A stretch of DNA of 64,000 nt, from positions 89,690,021-89,754,020 of the forward strand of contig OZ020598.1 of NCBI GenBank assembly GCA_963971535.1, read 5' to 3'. This document shows positions 1-12,392 of this stretch, one piece after another. How positions within the stretch are numbered: position 1 is the first letter of the stretch; each line of letters opens with the position of its first letter. The stretch is from Notolepis coatsorum (taxonomy: Eukaryota; Chordata; Actinopteri; Aulopiformes; Paralepididae). The notes beneath the pieces are model-generated. The model did no database searches and had not been told where the DNA came from. It was given only the letters and a program-made list of their open reading frames with translations. Position numbers and translations under genes: made by a program.

Positions 1-26
1 AGCTACACAGAGTTTTGAGATGAACA

Positions 27-965
27 GTGTTGTGGGATTTCACAATGGATGACAAGCTGTTTATTGACCGGCTGAGCGGACCAGAGAACTGGGCAACATG
101 GACGTTTCAGATGGAGCACTTGCTAAAAGCTAAAGGACTATGGGGTATGCTAATTGAGACGGATACATTAGCTGCAGATGCTAATGCTCAAGCACGGGCT
201 GAGTTTGATAAACGGAGAGAGAAGGCATTATCTATGTTAGTGCTGAATGTAAGTACACCCCAGTTGTACCTGATAACAAGCTGCCAGACTCCCAAAGAGG
301 CGTGGACCACGCTGAAAGGCCATTTTGAGAGAGATACTTTGGCAAATAAACTGTTTCTGAAGAAAAAGTATTTTCGATGTGAAATGAAGGAAGGAGATGG
401 TTTAACTGAACATTTAAAACGGATGAAGGAGCTGACTGACCAGCTATCAGCAATAGGAGCTGTAATTGAAGAGGAAGACCAAATTGTAACACTTTTGGGT
501 AGTTTGCCACCATGTTATGCTACAATTGTCACTGCACTAGAAACAAAGATTGACAGTCTGACACTGCAGTTTGTTCAGCAAGCATTAATTAATGAAGAGC
601 AAAAGCGACTGAATGCTAATGTTAACTCAGGTAGTGCTACATCAGATGGTGCATCAGCCATGTCTTCACGATTTCGAGAAAATTTGCAGAATAACTCCAC
701 TGGTGGTCAGTCAATGGGAGTAGAAAGAGCAAGCACGTGGATATGTTACAAGTGTGGGAAAGAAGGACATATTAAGCATGACTGTCCAAGCTTGAAATAC
801 AAAACTAAAAAGAAAACCCACAAGGCCAAAAACATGATGTATTACGATGATGAAGATTCATCTGAAAGTGCCTTTGTCGCCAGAGAGGCAAACCTGACTG
901 ACAGACCACAACATGCTGAGTGGTTAATTGATTCTGGAGCATCAAAGCACATGACATGCAAATAG
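27..965 (+). pseudogene. copia Gag with zinc knuckle and protease start (fossil)
   Basis: Retrotransposon capsid-like protein. Near the N-terminus it reads LSGPENWATWTFQMEHLL, typical of the copia Gag N-terminal domain. A CCHC knuckle follows, and the reading frame ends just after the protease signature DSGAS. It belongs to the broken element spanning 1-1534 and is not a host gene. Confidence 0.85.
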
Positions 966-1365
966 AACTGCAATATTGTCCAACAAATAACATGAAAGCG
1001 GACATCTTTACCAAGCCACTGACTAAACAGAAGTTTGAGTACCTTAGGGGAGAGATTGGACTTTTTCCTATTTAAATAGAGTGGTTGTTTGTGCTTGACA
1101 GGTGAACGCCGAACGCTGCCTGGTCAAAGCAAGTCTGAAAATATGTGAAAAAGAGTTCCAGTAAAAGCATTGTAAAAAGGTTTTTTCTTAAAGAAAAAGT
1201 TTTTTTTTATTGTTTAAAGATATTTTTTCTTGACATTTCTTTTTATGAAGGAGAACATGTCTCTGTAATATTATTTAAAGGCACTTAATGCCATTGTAAA
1301 ATTAAGTGGGAGTGTTGTAATATTATTTAAAGGGACTTGAATGCCATTGTAAAATTAAGTGGGAG

Positions 1366-1534
1366 TGTTGTAATACAGTACTTTTACCTTACCACTGGAT
1401 GGCACTATCAGTAAATACCACCTCTGCTTGTAAACAGATAATTAGTACTTCCTGTTCATGCTGTAAGTTGTATCTTTGTTTTGGTCCATGCTGTATGGTG
1501 CAACAAGCGAATAAAGCTCTGGAAATATACAACA
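1366..1534 (+). repeat. copia 3' LTR, about 169 bp
   Basis: Begins TGTTGTAATAC directly after the purine tract AAGTGGGAG and ends TATACAACA, giving the inverted TGTTG/CAACA ends expected of an LTR. An AATAAA lies at about 1510. Upstream, 1265-1368 holds two tandem copies of a 52-bp segment that includes the purine tract and the first LTR bases. Confidence 0.7.
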
Positions 1535-3090
1535 GGAGGAGGTGAGGGGGTGAAGGAGGAGGAGGCAGGGAGGATGTGAGGGGGGGAAGGTGAAGGAGGC
1601 AGGGGAGATGTGAGGGAGGGAAGGAGGAGGTGAGGGGGGTGAAGGAGGAGGAGGCAGGGAGGATGTGAGGGAGGGAAGGAGGAGGAGGCAGGGAAGATGT
1701 GAGGGAGGGAAGGAGGAGGTGAGGGGGGTGAAGGAGGAGGAGGCAGGGAGGATGTGAGGGAGGGAAGGAGGAGGAGGCAGGGAAGATGTGAGGGAGGGAA
1801 GGTGAAGGAGGCAGGGAAGATGTGAGGGAGGGAGGTGAAAGAGGCAGGGAGGAGGTGAGGGAGGGAAGGAATGAGAGGAGGTAAAGGAGAAAGGGGGAGG
1901 TGAAGGAGGGAGGGAGGAAGGTGAAGAGGGAGGAGGTGAAGGAGAGAGGGAGGGAGGTGAGGGGGGTGAAGGAATGAGAGGAGGTGAAGGGGGAGGTGAA
2001 GGAGGGAGGGAGGAAGGTGAATAGGGAGGAGGTGAAGGAGAGAGGGAGAGAGCAGGTGAAGGAGGGAGGGAGAGAGCAGGTGAAGAGGGAGGGAGGAGGT
2101 GAAGGAGGGAGGGAGGAAGGTGAAGGAGGAAGAGGGGAGGGAGGAAGGGAGGATGGGAGGGAGGGAGGAGGTGAAGGAGGAAGGGAAGAGGTGATGAGGG
2201 AGGGAGTGGGTGATGGAGGGAGTGGGGAGGTGAAGGAGGGAGGGAGGAGTGAAGGAGGAAGGGAGGAGGTGAGGGAGGAGGTGAAGCGGGAGGTGAAGGA
2301 GGGAGGGAGGAGTGAAGGAGGAAGGGGGGAGGTGAGGGAGGAGGTGAAGAGGGAGGGAGTGGGGAGGTGAAGGAGGGAGGGAGGAGCTGAGGGAGGGAGG
2401 GAGTGGGGAGGTGAAGGAGGGAAAGAGGAGATGGGAGAGGAAGGGAGGAGGTGAGGGAGGAGGTGAAGAGGGAGGGAGTGGGGAGGTGAGGGAGGGAGGA
2501 GGTGAAGGAGGGAGGAAGGAGGGGAGGGAGGGAGAGAGGAGGTGAAGGAGGGAGGGAGGAGCTGAGGGAGGGAGGGAGTGGGGAGGTGAAGGAGGGAAAG
2601 AGGAGATGGGAGAGGAAGGGAGGAGGTGAGGGAGGAGGTGAAGAGGGAGGGAGTGGGGAGGTGAGGGAGGGAGGAGGTGAAGGAGGGAGGAAGGAGGGGA
2701 GGGAGGGNNNNNNNNNNNNNNNNNNNNNNNNNNNNNNNNNNNNNNNNNNNNNNNNNNNNNNNNNNNNNNNNNNNNNNNNNNNNNNNNNNNNNNNNNNNNN
2801 NNNNNNNNNNNNNNNNNNNNNNNNNNNNNNNNNNNNNNNNNNNNNNNNNNNNNNNNNNNNNNNNNNNNNNNNNNNNNNNNNNNNNNNNNNNNNNNNNNNN
2901 NNNNNNNAGGGAGAGAGGAGGTGAAGAGGGAGGGAGGAGGTGAAGGTGGAAGGGAGGAGGAGAGGGAGGGAGAGAGAGAGGAGATGAAGGTGGAAGTGAG
3001 GAGGGGAGGGAGGGAGGAGATGAAGGGGGGGAGGAGATGAAGGTGGAGGGGAGGGAGGGAGGGAGGACGGAGGAAAGTAAAAACGGGAAC
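1535..3090 (+). repeat. GGGAGG/GAAGGAGG purine-rich tandem repeat containing the assembly gap
   Basis: Almost pure A/G on the plus strand over about 1.5 kb, built from variants of gaggtgaaggagggaggg. Higher-order copies are visible: the block near 2380-2535 recurs at about 2555-2707, just before the Ns. Long open frames on both strands (for example the Ser/Pro/Leu-rich ones) arise from base bias and are not genes. The repeat is the likely cause of the assembly break. Confidence 0.95.
2708..2907. other. assembly gap, 200 N
   Basis: Exactly 200 N inside the purine repeat. A round number suggests a placeholder gap of unknown true size. Confidence 0.99.
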
Positions 3091-3183
3091 AGATGGGGCT
3101 GATTGTACTCTGTACGCAAATGAAGGAGTGAGACATCTGCAGGAGGAGCATAGTGGTGGTCTGAGGCAATTAAGACAGAGAGA

Positions 3184-3258
3184 GTGTGTGTGTGCGTGCA
3201 TGCGTGCGTTACGTGTGTGTGTGTGTGTGTGTGTGCGTGCGTGCGTGCGTGTGTGTGT
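3184..3258. repeat. (TG)n microsatellite
   Basis: Alternating TG with TGCG variants. No gene. Confidence 0.9.
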
Positions 3259-3672
3259 GACGGGTGGAAAGTAATTATGTTATTTCTTTCTTACTCAAGT
3301 AAGAAATATCAGGGAATATTTTGAATATTACTTTTAGAAACTTGTACTTTTACTGCACAACTTTTCAAAGCAAATATGCTACTTTTATATACTGAACTAC
3401 GTACTGCTCACTTCTCACCATGTCATACATGACATGCCATCCCTTCATAAACATTTAGCACTTACCAACTTGAAGAGGAAGTGGTCATGGCAACCATTAC
3501 AGGACCTTAACCTATAGCGAGGTTGATGCTTCAAAGAAGGAATTATTCTTTGTATGTGAGGATATATGATATTTAACTTTTACCTTTGATACTTAAGTGC
3601 ATTACACTTATTTCTATACATTTTGACTAGAATATATTTTACAATGGTGGACATTTACTTTTACCAGAGAGT
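3259..3672. repeat. degenerate copy of an abundant teleost repeat (gtggaaagtaa family)
   Basis: Starts gggtggaaagtaattatg and contains acttgtacttttactgc. The wording resembles a very common fish MITE-like repeat (ggtggaaagtaactaagtac). Ends are not clear. A short related start is also visible at 7063-7100. No host gene is visible here. Confidence 0.4.
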
Positions 3673-3689
3673 ACCATTTAGTCAGGGCA

Positions 3690-3951
3690 GAGAGAGAGAG
3701 AGAGAGAGAGAGATAAAGAGAGAGAGAGAGAGAGAGGGAACAACACAATGAGAGACAGACACATGCAGAGACACAGAACGAGGCAGAGAAACAGAGAGAG
3801 AGAGAGACAGATGCAGACAAATACAGAAAGACAGAGGTAGAGAGAGAGACAGAAACGGAGCGACTGAGAAGGAGAGACAGACAGAGACAAAGAAAAGGGG
3901 ACAGTAACAGACATACAAGAGATAGAGACACAGATTGTTGTTCAATACGGC

Positions 3952-3995
<44 letters not shown>
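3690..3995. repeat. (GA)n / GACAGA microsatellite block
   Basis: Repeated GA and GACAGA motifs in two blocks around a short unique stretch (3915-3955). The open frames across it are repeat artefacts. Confidence 0.9.
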
Positions 3996-4000
<5 letters not shown>

Positions 4001-4068
4001 TGGAGGGTGCTGCCTACCAGTGCATGAAGATGAAGTCAGGCTCATATTACAATGCAACCTGCTTGAAT

Positions 4069-4071
<3 letters not shown>

Positions 4072-4146
<75 letters not shown>

Positions 4147-4420
4147 AGGTAATGCACGTCTATGTGTGTGGGTTGTGTTTGCATGCATGCATTCTTGTGG
4201 TGTTTTATTGTGTGTACATACTCATGCATGTTTGTTTGTTTGTTTGTGTGTGCATGTGTGTGTGTGCATGTATGTGTGTTTGTGTATGTGTATGCATGTT
4301 TCCATGTGTGTGTGTGTGCATGTATGTGTGTTTGTGTGTGTGTGCGTGCGTGCGTGCGTGCGTGTGTGTGTGCGTGTGTGTGTGTCTGTGTGTGTGTGTG
4401 AGTGGGCGTGCATGTGCCTG
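4072..4420. repeat. (TG)n microsatellite, long and compound
   Basis: A pure (TG) run at 4072-4144, then interrupted TG/TGCA/TGTT repeats to about 4420. Confidence 0.95.
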
Positions 4421-4936
4421 CATGTACAACAACTTAATCCACATTGTAAATTTGCATAACTCGTCCCCCGACCAGACGAGTTGTTCCTAATGACTGGGTC
4501 AGATAAGTGGAAGCTTTGTATTATCTGTTAATACCCTTCAAACGCACCAGACACTAATTATTCTCCCATTGTCTCGTATGTAGGTTGTGAACCGCACCCG
4601 GCGGTAGCCAAAGGAGCGTTGGTGACAATGAACGGTTGTGTGTATTTGTTTCGGATTTGCGATCATTTGAAATGAGGACAGTATACAGACTCAACTGTGT
4701 ACAAAAAGCATCTCATGATGAAGTATTCTGTATTTTACTGTGACAATTAATAAACAAACTTGAACTTGAAACTACAATTACATGGAATAAGCAAGTAATT
4801 ATATCCCAGAGCAACGGTGTCTGGGATATTCTGGCCCAGATTAGTGCACCTCCTGACCCGTTCAGTCATAAAGTCATGAAGGTATACATCCAGAGATGCG
4901 TCTCCTCATAAGATAAGATAAGATATTCTGGAGTCT
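4421..4936. other. no gene seen; possible LINE tail
   Basis: Unique-looking sequence. At 4738-4772 the wording gtgacaattaataaacaaac followed by (CTTGAA) resembles the 3' tails of fish LINEs, but too little is left to assign it. Confidence 0.3.
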
Positions 4937-5205
4937 GGGGGTGACAGTGGCTCAGTAGGTCATCTGGTAATCCGGAGGTTCCCGGTTCGAATCCCACTCC
5001 TCCCGGGCAGCGTGTCGAAGTGTCGTTGAGCAAGACACTTAACCCCTAACTGCTCCCGATGAGCAGGTCGGCACCTTGCATGGTTGCCTCTGCCGTCGGT
5101 GTGTGAATGTGTGAGTGAATGGGTAAAAATGTGAGGAACTAATTGTAAAGCGCTTTGGATAAAAGCGCTATATAAATTCAGCCATTTACCATTTATTGAT
5201 CCCCT
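4937..5205 (+). repeat. tRNA-derived SINE, copy 1 of family S1
   Basis: tRNA-like head with a B-box (ggttcgaatcc), a body reading cgtgtcgaagtgtcgttgag and a tail agcgctttggataaaagcgc followed by tatataaat. A second copy with the same order of parts is at 52273-52550. It is a retroposon, not a functional tRNA gene. Confidence 0.8.
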
Positions 5206-5483
5206 TGGGGAAATTCAGCACCAATTTGCACGAACCACCTTAAAACAAAGGTGCACCTCAGTTATAGGTATCAAACTATGGAACTCTTTGCAGAATTATC
5301 TAAATAGTTCTACTAATATATTTCACTTCAAAAAGTTGTACAAAGAAAAGATAAATAGACAGTATAGCACAGTTTAGTATACAGTATATTGCAGTTTAGC
5401 ATAACAGGATAATATAGCATAGCATTACAGTATAGGCCAGTAGGACTAGGAGTATAGTAATATAGTATATAGCATTGAATAAG

Positions 5484-5975
5484 TAAGGGATAATGTATAC
5501 AAGGTCATTGTCGCAAAATGATTGACCGACACGGCGTTCTGGAAACGCAATGAAGGTCAATTATTTTGCGACAATGACTGAGTATAGCTATACATTATCC
5601 CGCTTATTACATGGCTAACTTATTAACAATATACGTAATTCATTTTACACCATCGACAAGACGAGATCAAATGCAGACGCAGTTGTTCTGTTGCTCCTCT
5701 GTCATCGCCGGCAGGTGTGGACTTGATTGCACCTGATGTAGTGCAGCTGTGCGAGATAAAGCTGGGAACGAGGTTATAGCTTTCGTGACTGCGATCAAAA
5801 TGCTTGATTGTGATTGGTCAATAGCGCTCTGTTGCCCCTAACAGCGGTCATTATTGCACGTTGCCTGTAGCAGCGGTGAATTATCGAGAAATAATTGACC
5901 GCTGCTAGGGGTAACGGAGCGCTATTGACCAATCACAATCAAGCATTTTGGCGAATGTTAAAACGCCATGTAATA
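5484..5975. mobile_element. double-hairpin foldback element, MITE-like
   Basis: Two separate inverted repeats. Arm pair 1 is gggataatgtatacaaggtc (5488 on) against its complement ending near 5600; both arms contain tcattgtcgcaaaat-type wording. Arm pair 2 is 5797-5849 against 5894-5948, about 53 bp each, containing gattgtgattggtcaatagc. No coding capacity. Borders and target duplication are not resolved, so the class is open. Confidence 0.55.
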
Positions 5976-6087
5976 ACATAGTATTAATATAGAATAATAA
6001 TATATAAAAATATTAAATAATACTGTATACCAATATAACATAGTGTAGTATAAATAGTATGATTTAGTTATAGTATAATAAAATTAA

Positions 6088-6285
6088 AATGGTGGCGCAC
6101 CACGTACATCGCTGCGGTGCAACACGGCCATCCCGGGTTCGACTCCCGGACCCGGTGACCTTTGCCGAATGTCTTCCCCTGTCTATCTCCCATACTTCCT
6201 CTCTCTCTCTACCGGACTGCCCGGTAACAAAACCAATAAAGTATCTACCAAAAACATAATTAAAAAAATTATAATAATAATAAAT
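6088..6285 (+). repeat. tRNA-derived SINE, family S2
   Basis: Head with tggcgcaccacgta and the B-box gggttcgactcccgg, a body with tgccgaatgtcttcccc and actgcccggtaa, and an A-rich tail. Similar copies lie at 23256-23445 and, more diverged, at 22827-23055. Confidence 0.7.
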
Positions 6286-6374
6286 AATACAATTATATAG
6301 TATAATAGTATAGTATATAGAAGTATAATATAGAATAATACATTATATAATAGAACAGGGTACTATAAATATAT

Positions 6375-6376
6375 AA

Positions 6377-6424
<48 letters not shown>
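6375..6424. repeat. (TG)n microsatellite
   Basis: About 24 TG units. Confidence 0.95.
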
Positions 6425-6425
<1 letters not shown>

Positions 6426-7060
6426 AATTAATGAACCTCAGTAAATATGCAATTTACACAACATTTATTTATTTATGTTAATTTAATTGTGTTGATGTTT
6501 TCATTTCTGCAAAATAAGTATGTACATTTTGTTTGGTTTGGTAAACATTGCACTATGAACAGACTATCAGTGTACTGTATGTGTGTAGGGGCAGGTACAG
6601 TAAGAGCGTTCTTCTTCCTGTTCCTTTCGGCCATGGAATTTAGTGGATCATACTAAGTGAACTATATGTACTGAAGACACTGTTGGACTGTAACAATTCC
6701 ATGTACGAATAAATAAAAATGATGATGATGATGATTTAGCTGAACACTTTTATCCTAAGCGACTTAAAAGTTCTGTACGAAAGGTCAGCAGGAAGGGTAC
6801 AACGCTTTCAGCTGAGTAACAACGTTCATCAAACAGTGCTGAAAGTGCATAGTAAGAAGGTTAGTGTTTTGTTTATTTATTATTTATTATTATTTTATTA
6901 TAGCCTTCACTTTTAGAACCTTATGTTGTTAATGCTGTATTTTATTGTGATATGTTGCTACTTTGATTGTGTTTTCCCCTCTGAGTGACACGCTCCAGCG
7001 TTTCTAAGTGGTGCAGGATTCCCCAGGATGCCGCAGGGCGCAGGGAGCACACGCCACACA
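6425..7060. other. no gene seen
   Basis: AT-rich. Contains a LINE-tail-like end (aataaataaaaatgatgatg, about 6708-6735) and no convincing coding signal on either strand. Confidence 0.5.
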
Positions 7061-7229
7061 CACAGTGGTGGAAAGTAACTAAGTATTTCTACTCTTCACT
7101 CCGGACAGGCAGCCACGTACTCCCTAATGTCTCTCTCCATGGTTGGCCACCACAAACTCCGCCGCAGGAAGGATAGAGTTCTCCCGACGCCGGGGTGGCA
7201 AAAGAACTGACTGGTGTGACCCCATTCAA

Positions 7230-9271
7230 TTACCTCCGACCGCACCAGGTCTGGAACAAACAGTCGGTTAGGGGGTCCGTTACCGGGGTCTGGGCGGTTT
7301 GGACCCTGTTCTCCAGCGCCCACGTTACTACACCTATCACCTGGGAGGGGGGAAGGATAGTGTCGGAACCCCTCTCAGCGTGGTTCCCCGGACATAACCT
7401 GGAGAGCTCGTCGGCCTTAGCGTTCCGCGACCCCGGGCGATAGGTGTGGGTGAAATTAAAGCGGCTGAAGAACAGAGCCTGTCGAGAGTTTACTCTCCGG
7501 GTGGACTTAACACAGGTGAGGTTCTTGTGGTCTGACCACACCAAAAATGGATATCTGGCCCCCTCGAGCCAGTGTCTCCACTCCTCTAAAGCGGCGTGAA
7601 CCGCCAGCAGCGCTCGGTTACCGATATCGTAGTTTCGCTCTGCCGGGGTGAACCTACGAGATAGGTAAGCGCAGGGGTGAAGAGTACCGTCCTCTGGGGA
7701 TCGTTGGGAGAGGACGGCTCCGACCCCAGTATCCGACGCGTCTACCTCCACAATGAAGGAACGGGTCGGATCAGGATGAGCTAGCACGGGTGCCGTGACG
7801 AACAACCTTTTAAGGGCAGTAAAAGCGGCCTGCGCCTCTTGAGTCCAAACAAATGGCTGGAACGTGGAGGTGAGCGCGGTCAGGGGCGCGGCCACCCGAC
7901 TAAACCTCTTAATATACCGGCGGTAAAAACCCGCAAACCGCAAAGATCTCCGCATCTGGGTGCAGGAAATGGGCTGGGGCCACTCCTCCACCGCCTGTAT
8001 CTTACGGGGATCAGTGCGCACCTGACCTCGCTCCACAATATGGCCCAAATACTCCACAGAGGCAGTGTGGAAACTGCACTTCTCGGCTTTAACAAAGAGC
8101 TTATTCTCCAGGAGGCGCTGGAGAACAAGCCTAACATGTTGGGGGTGCTCGGCCGCGGTACGAGAGAACACGAGTATATCGTCGAGGTACACGACGACGA
8201 AAACGTTGATCATATCGCGTAAGACATCGTTAACCAAGGCCTGGAATACTGTGGGGGCATTAGTGAGTCCAAAAGGCATTACCACTCAAAATGCCCCAGG
8301 TCGGTACGAAACGCAGTCTTCCACTCGTCGCCCTCCCGAACGCGGACGAGGTGATAAGCATTACGGAAGTCAAGCTTGGTGAAAACGGTAGCATGGTTAA
8401 GCGGCTCAAACATAGAGCTCATTAGAGGTAAAGGGTAACTATTACTCACCGTGATAGCGTTTAATGGTCAGAAATCTATGCAAGGGCGGAGTCCTCCGTC
8501 CTTCTTCACGAAGAAAAAACCTGCTGCCACAGAGGAGGAAGAAGGACGGATAAGCCCCGACGCCACAGACTCACGGATATACTCCCGCATTGACTCCTTC
8601 TCAGGAATAGACAGAAGCCGATGAGAAGGAAGGGGGGCTCCGGGGAGGAGCTCAATGGCTATGTCATAAGGACGGTGAGGAGGCAGAGACAAGGCGCGCT
8701 CCTTGCTGAATACCGCGGCAAGGTCACGATACTCCAGGGGAACACCCTGGAGATCCGGAAACGCGGGGTCGGGTTTTGGACCATGGGGAGGAGTCGAGGC
8801 TGAGCGTAAACAGTTGGCGTGGCAGGCCACACTCCAACCGAGAATTCTCCCAGTGGACCAACAAATATGAGGGTTGTGAAGTTCCAGCCAGGGGCGACCC
8901 AAAATAAGGGGAGTGGACGGTGCGGAACAAACAAAAAAACGAATACTCTCTGAGTGGTTACCTGACACCGTGAGCGAAATGGAGGAGGTGCCATGGGTCA
9001 ACGGAGCTAGGTTGCGTCCATCGATAGCGCGCACATGGATGAGAGCCTTTAACGGCAAGGTGGAGATTCCCAGCTGTCTAACCAGCGCTGTGTCAATGAC
9101 ACACACATCCGCCCCGGAGTCAATCATAGCGCCTATTGATAACGACTCCTGTGCCCACGCCAGCGTGACTGGAAACAGTCTATTAAGAGGGGTTCTCCGC
9201 AAATTGGATACTACTTGACTCACTAACACCCCTCGAGTTAGTGAGCCAGATCTTTTGGCAGCGCTGGGCAA
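7230..9271 (-). pseudogene. Gypsy pol: protease, reverse transcriptase, RNase H (fossil)
   Basis: Shows the protease signature MIDSGADVCVIDT, the RT segments [13 protein letters not shown] and [11 protein letters not shown], and the RNase H start [16 protein letters not shown]. This order is typical of Ty3/Gypsy. The region is broken in several places and belongs to the element 7096-12908. Confidence 0.85.
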
Positions 9272-10094
9272 GCACGACCCGGTGCCCTGTCCTCCGACAA
9301 TAAAGACACAAACCGCCCTTTAAGCAAAACTTGCGCTCCTCTGAGGTAAGGCTTGAGCGACCCAACTGCATGGGTTCCTCCTCTCTACGTGAAGAGGAAA
9401 CACGAGCGTTACCGGAGGCGGCCCTGGATAACTGGGCCAACGGTGGCCTGGTGGTGTGTCCAACCACAGGGTTATGTGCCGACGAGGTGGAGAGCCGGGG
9501 CCCCCGCTCACTGCGCCGTTCACGCTGACGCTGGTCGATCATCAGCGCGAGGGTAATGAGCTCGGAATAAGTCTCAGGACGGTCCCTCTGGATTGCGTCC
9601 TTAATGGTCTCGCTAAGACCCTGTCGGTACGCGCTCAGTAGAGCCACGTCACCCCAGCCACAACCTGCCGCCAATGTACGAAACTCGACCGTATACTCTG
9701 CCACCGAGCGAGCCCCTTGTTGTAGGCTATGAAGGCGAGCCGCCGCGTGTGGGCCGTCCCTAGGGTGATCAAACATAAAACGAAACTCCTCACAGAACGC
9801 ACCATAATCGGAGGCTAACACGTCACCTGGCGCTACCGCGGCAGTGGCCCATCTAAGGGCTCTCCCCGTTAACAGTGCCACTATGAACCCCACTCTCAAA
9901 CTACCAACCTGAAATCTGTTAGTCTGGTTTTCAAACACGAGGTCACACTGACGGAGGAAACCTTTACATTCCTCAAAGTTACCGTCATAACGCGGAGGTA
10001 GGGGGAAATGAGACTCATGACGGGCTAAGGATGCGGTGCCCTCTGCGCCACACGGCGAGGGGCTGGCACCCAGGGAGGACCTAGCTGAATACAA
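9183..10094 (-). pseudogene. Gypsy gag (fossil)
   Basis: Retrotransposon Gag-like: FRFMFDHPRDGPHAAARL and SVAEYTVEFRTLAAGCGW match the capsid region of fish Ty3/Gypsy elements, with a Cys-rich segment (CLYCRRTGH) near the end. Part of the broken element 7096-12908. Confidence 0.8.
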
Positions 10095-11372
10095 CCCTGC
10101 CAGCCTCCCGTCGATAGAAGAAAACGTGCGGTGTAACTGAGTGACCAGTTCTGTAACTGTGGCGCTTAATTCCTCAACAGAGGTGGTTCTACTAGTTGGA
10201 ACTGTTGCGATGGTGGAAGTGTGGTGTATGCAGGTCGGGGCCTGAGTTAATGAAGTGTGTGTTAACCCGAAAAATGTGTGGTGTAGCAGACTATGTGAGT
10301 GTATTTAATATGTGAATAAAGTCTTACCGTGTTGAAAAATATGTAGTGGAATAGGTTGCTTCAGCCACGCCGGGGCGAAACAATAACGGATCCCCGAGGG
10401 GATAACGCGAGGGACTTGGCCAGGTGGGGGAGAAAATAACACGGGAATATAACGGGCGGATGAACGCGATGAGTGTCCGAGACAGCGTCCTCCAAATTAG
10501 ACAGAAGAGAAAAGAGACACGATATTAGTTGACCAGTAAACATCTACCCACGCTGGAGGGGAGAGAAGAAACGAGGTTAGGATAAACAAACATAGGCATT
10601 GCACACGCGCATCAAACAACGAGGGTTAGGTAACAGAATATTGAATGAACAATACAACGAGAACTAAGCTAGACAAAATAGTCAAGAGGTAAAGATTTAA
10701 GATGCAACAAACCTACTGTTCCTACAGAACGAACTCGCATCGACTGCTGGGCTGGTCAGGCGTTTATAGTCCGGGAAGAGGCAGCATTCTCTGATTGATC
10801 ATCAGAACCAGCCGTGAGACGGGAACGTCTAGAGCAGGGGTGGGCAACTTTGTATATGGTGAGGGCCACAAAATGTCCACAATCAATCTGGGGGGCCGCA
10901 TTGTTTATCGGCAGTCCGGCCAGTAGCCCTAATAGTCACACGGTATATAAACAATTAAAATTTGTTGTAACTTTGTTTTTATTCCATTTCAAATGCATTT
11001 AGTAATGCAATTTCAACTTTATGAATTTATAAACAGCTGAATTTAAAAGTATTGCTGTGTAACCCCAAATATATACAAAAATGATCAATTATAATTAAGG
11101 CTTCTAATAAAATAAATGTATGAACTTAAAGCCCACTGCTCAACAAACACAAAGCAGCATTCCTGCTGCATTTCACTACAACAGTAAATCAAAAGTGCAA
11201 TAATAAATGATTTTGTTAAATGTATAAACTTTTATCCTGCTACTAAACAAAACATTATAACACTGAAATGCATGTTATGGATATGAAGCACTGCAATACT
11301 ACATGCCTCCCATTGACCCTTTATCAAACTGGCATGACATTCACCCTCGCCCCACAGTGGGTCAATAATGGT

Positions 11373-11526
<154 letters not shown>

Positions 11527-11629
11527 GTCCCCTCTCTACACCTCTCCATCATCCCCCCCCTCTCTACATCTCTTCATCATCTCCTTCCCCCCCTCTACAC
11601 CTCTTCATCATCTCCTCCTCCCCCTGTCT

Positions 11630-12272
11630 TTAATGAGACACTTGTGGTCTCTCCATTTGGCGCACAATAGCAGGAATGTCAACTTCAATGTTTGTGCATG
11701 CAATCTGCATCAGATGAAATAATGTTTCATCCGACAGCCTGTTTCTCTCCTTTGACTTGATGTGCTTCATGTTTGAGAAATTGCTCTCACATATGTATGT
11801 GCTCCCAAACATACTGGCCATAGAGAGGGCAAAGTCCCTGAGGAGTGGGAAGCGGGACTCAGGTAGCAGTTTCCAAAACGAAATTCCCCTCTCATTTCTC
11901 TTTGCTTGAAAAAAAGGATCTGACTGTAGCTCGCACAGTTCAAGCTGCAACGGTGGGGGCTGCTCTGACACCGTAGCGGTGAGGGGGCCGGAAAACAGCG
12001 CTATCCGTGACTGCATGCCGTTGAAATCTTCAAACCGATCATTGAATTGCATTTGCAGTGTTTCAATGTCGCTCCTGTACTTTCCGACGGCTCAGCCATC
12101 GGATTTCTGTGTGTAGCTGCAAGTCGCCATAATCAGTGTCCATCTCTTCCAAAAAGGAGACAAACTTTCTATGGTTTAGTGACCTGTTGCCTCCACAAAT
12201 TAGATTGGTAACCTTGGTAACCAAATCCATAACATGGCTGTAGTAGTCAAGCTTCTTGGCACAGAGAGCCTC
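11630..12272 (-). pseudogene. hAT transposase, C-terminal exon
   Basis: Encodes EALCAKKLDYYSHVMDLVTK at its start and, at the end, the hAT dimerisation region (FALSMASMFGSTYICESNFS, then RNRLSDETLFHLMQIACTN). It resembles the transposase-derived proteins annotated in fish as GTF2I-repeat-domain-2-like or ZBED-like. One frame break is visible: frames change near 12055-12090, between the LHTEIRWLS-like part and the C-terminal open frame. The acceptor TATAG precedes GAGGCT at 12272. Confidence 0.75.
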
Positions 12273-12392
12273 CTATATCAGATAAAAAAAAAGAAACGAT
12301 TTAACGACTCTCGCATATAATTTGACTACACTCGACTCGCATTGGTCATTATAGTGACCCACAATAGATGGAAATTATGTTAGCGAACTTAC

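Larger units (their letters stand above)
1..1534 (+). mobile_element. Ty1/copia LTR retrotransposon remnant (broken)
   Basis: Fossil copia-type element. A Gag region with a copia-type N-terminal domain, a CCHC zinc knuckle (CYKCGKEGHIKHDC) and the start of an aspartic protease (DSGAS) is followed directly by the extreme C-terminal end of the RNase H region (KADIFTKPLTKQKFEYLRG), then a short polypurine tract (AAGTGGGAG) and a 3' LTR. Most of pol is absent, so this is a broken, strongly shortened copy. The 5' end lies outside the window, and with only one LTR visible the age cannot be estimated. Confidence 0.85.

Noticed and set aside
1389-3201. Three long Ser/Pro/Leu-rich minus-strand frames of about 575-580 codons
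   Set aside because: They lie in the purine repeat, include the N gap, and all three frames are open at once, which is composition, not coding.
4937-5010. tRNA gene
   Set aside because: B-box present, but the cloverleaf is degenerate and the sequence continues into a SINE body and tail; a second copy has the same structure.
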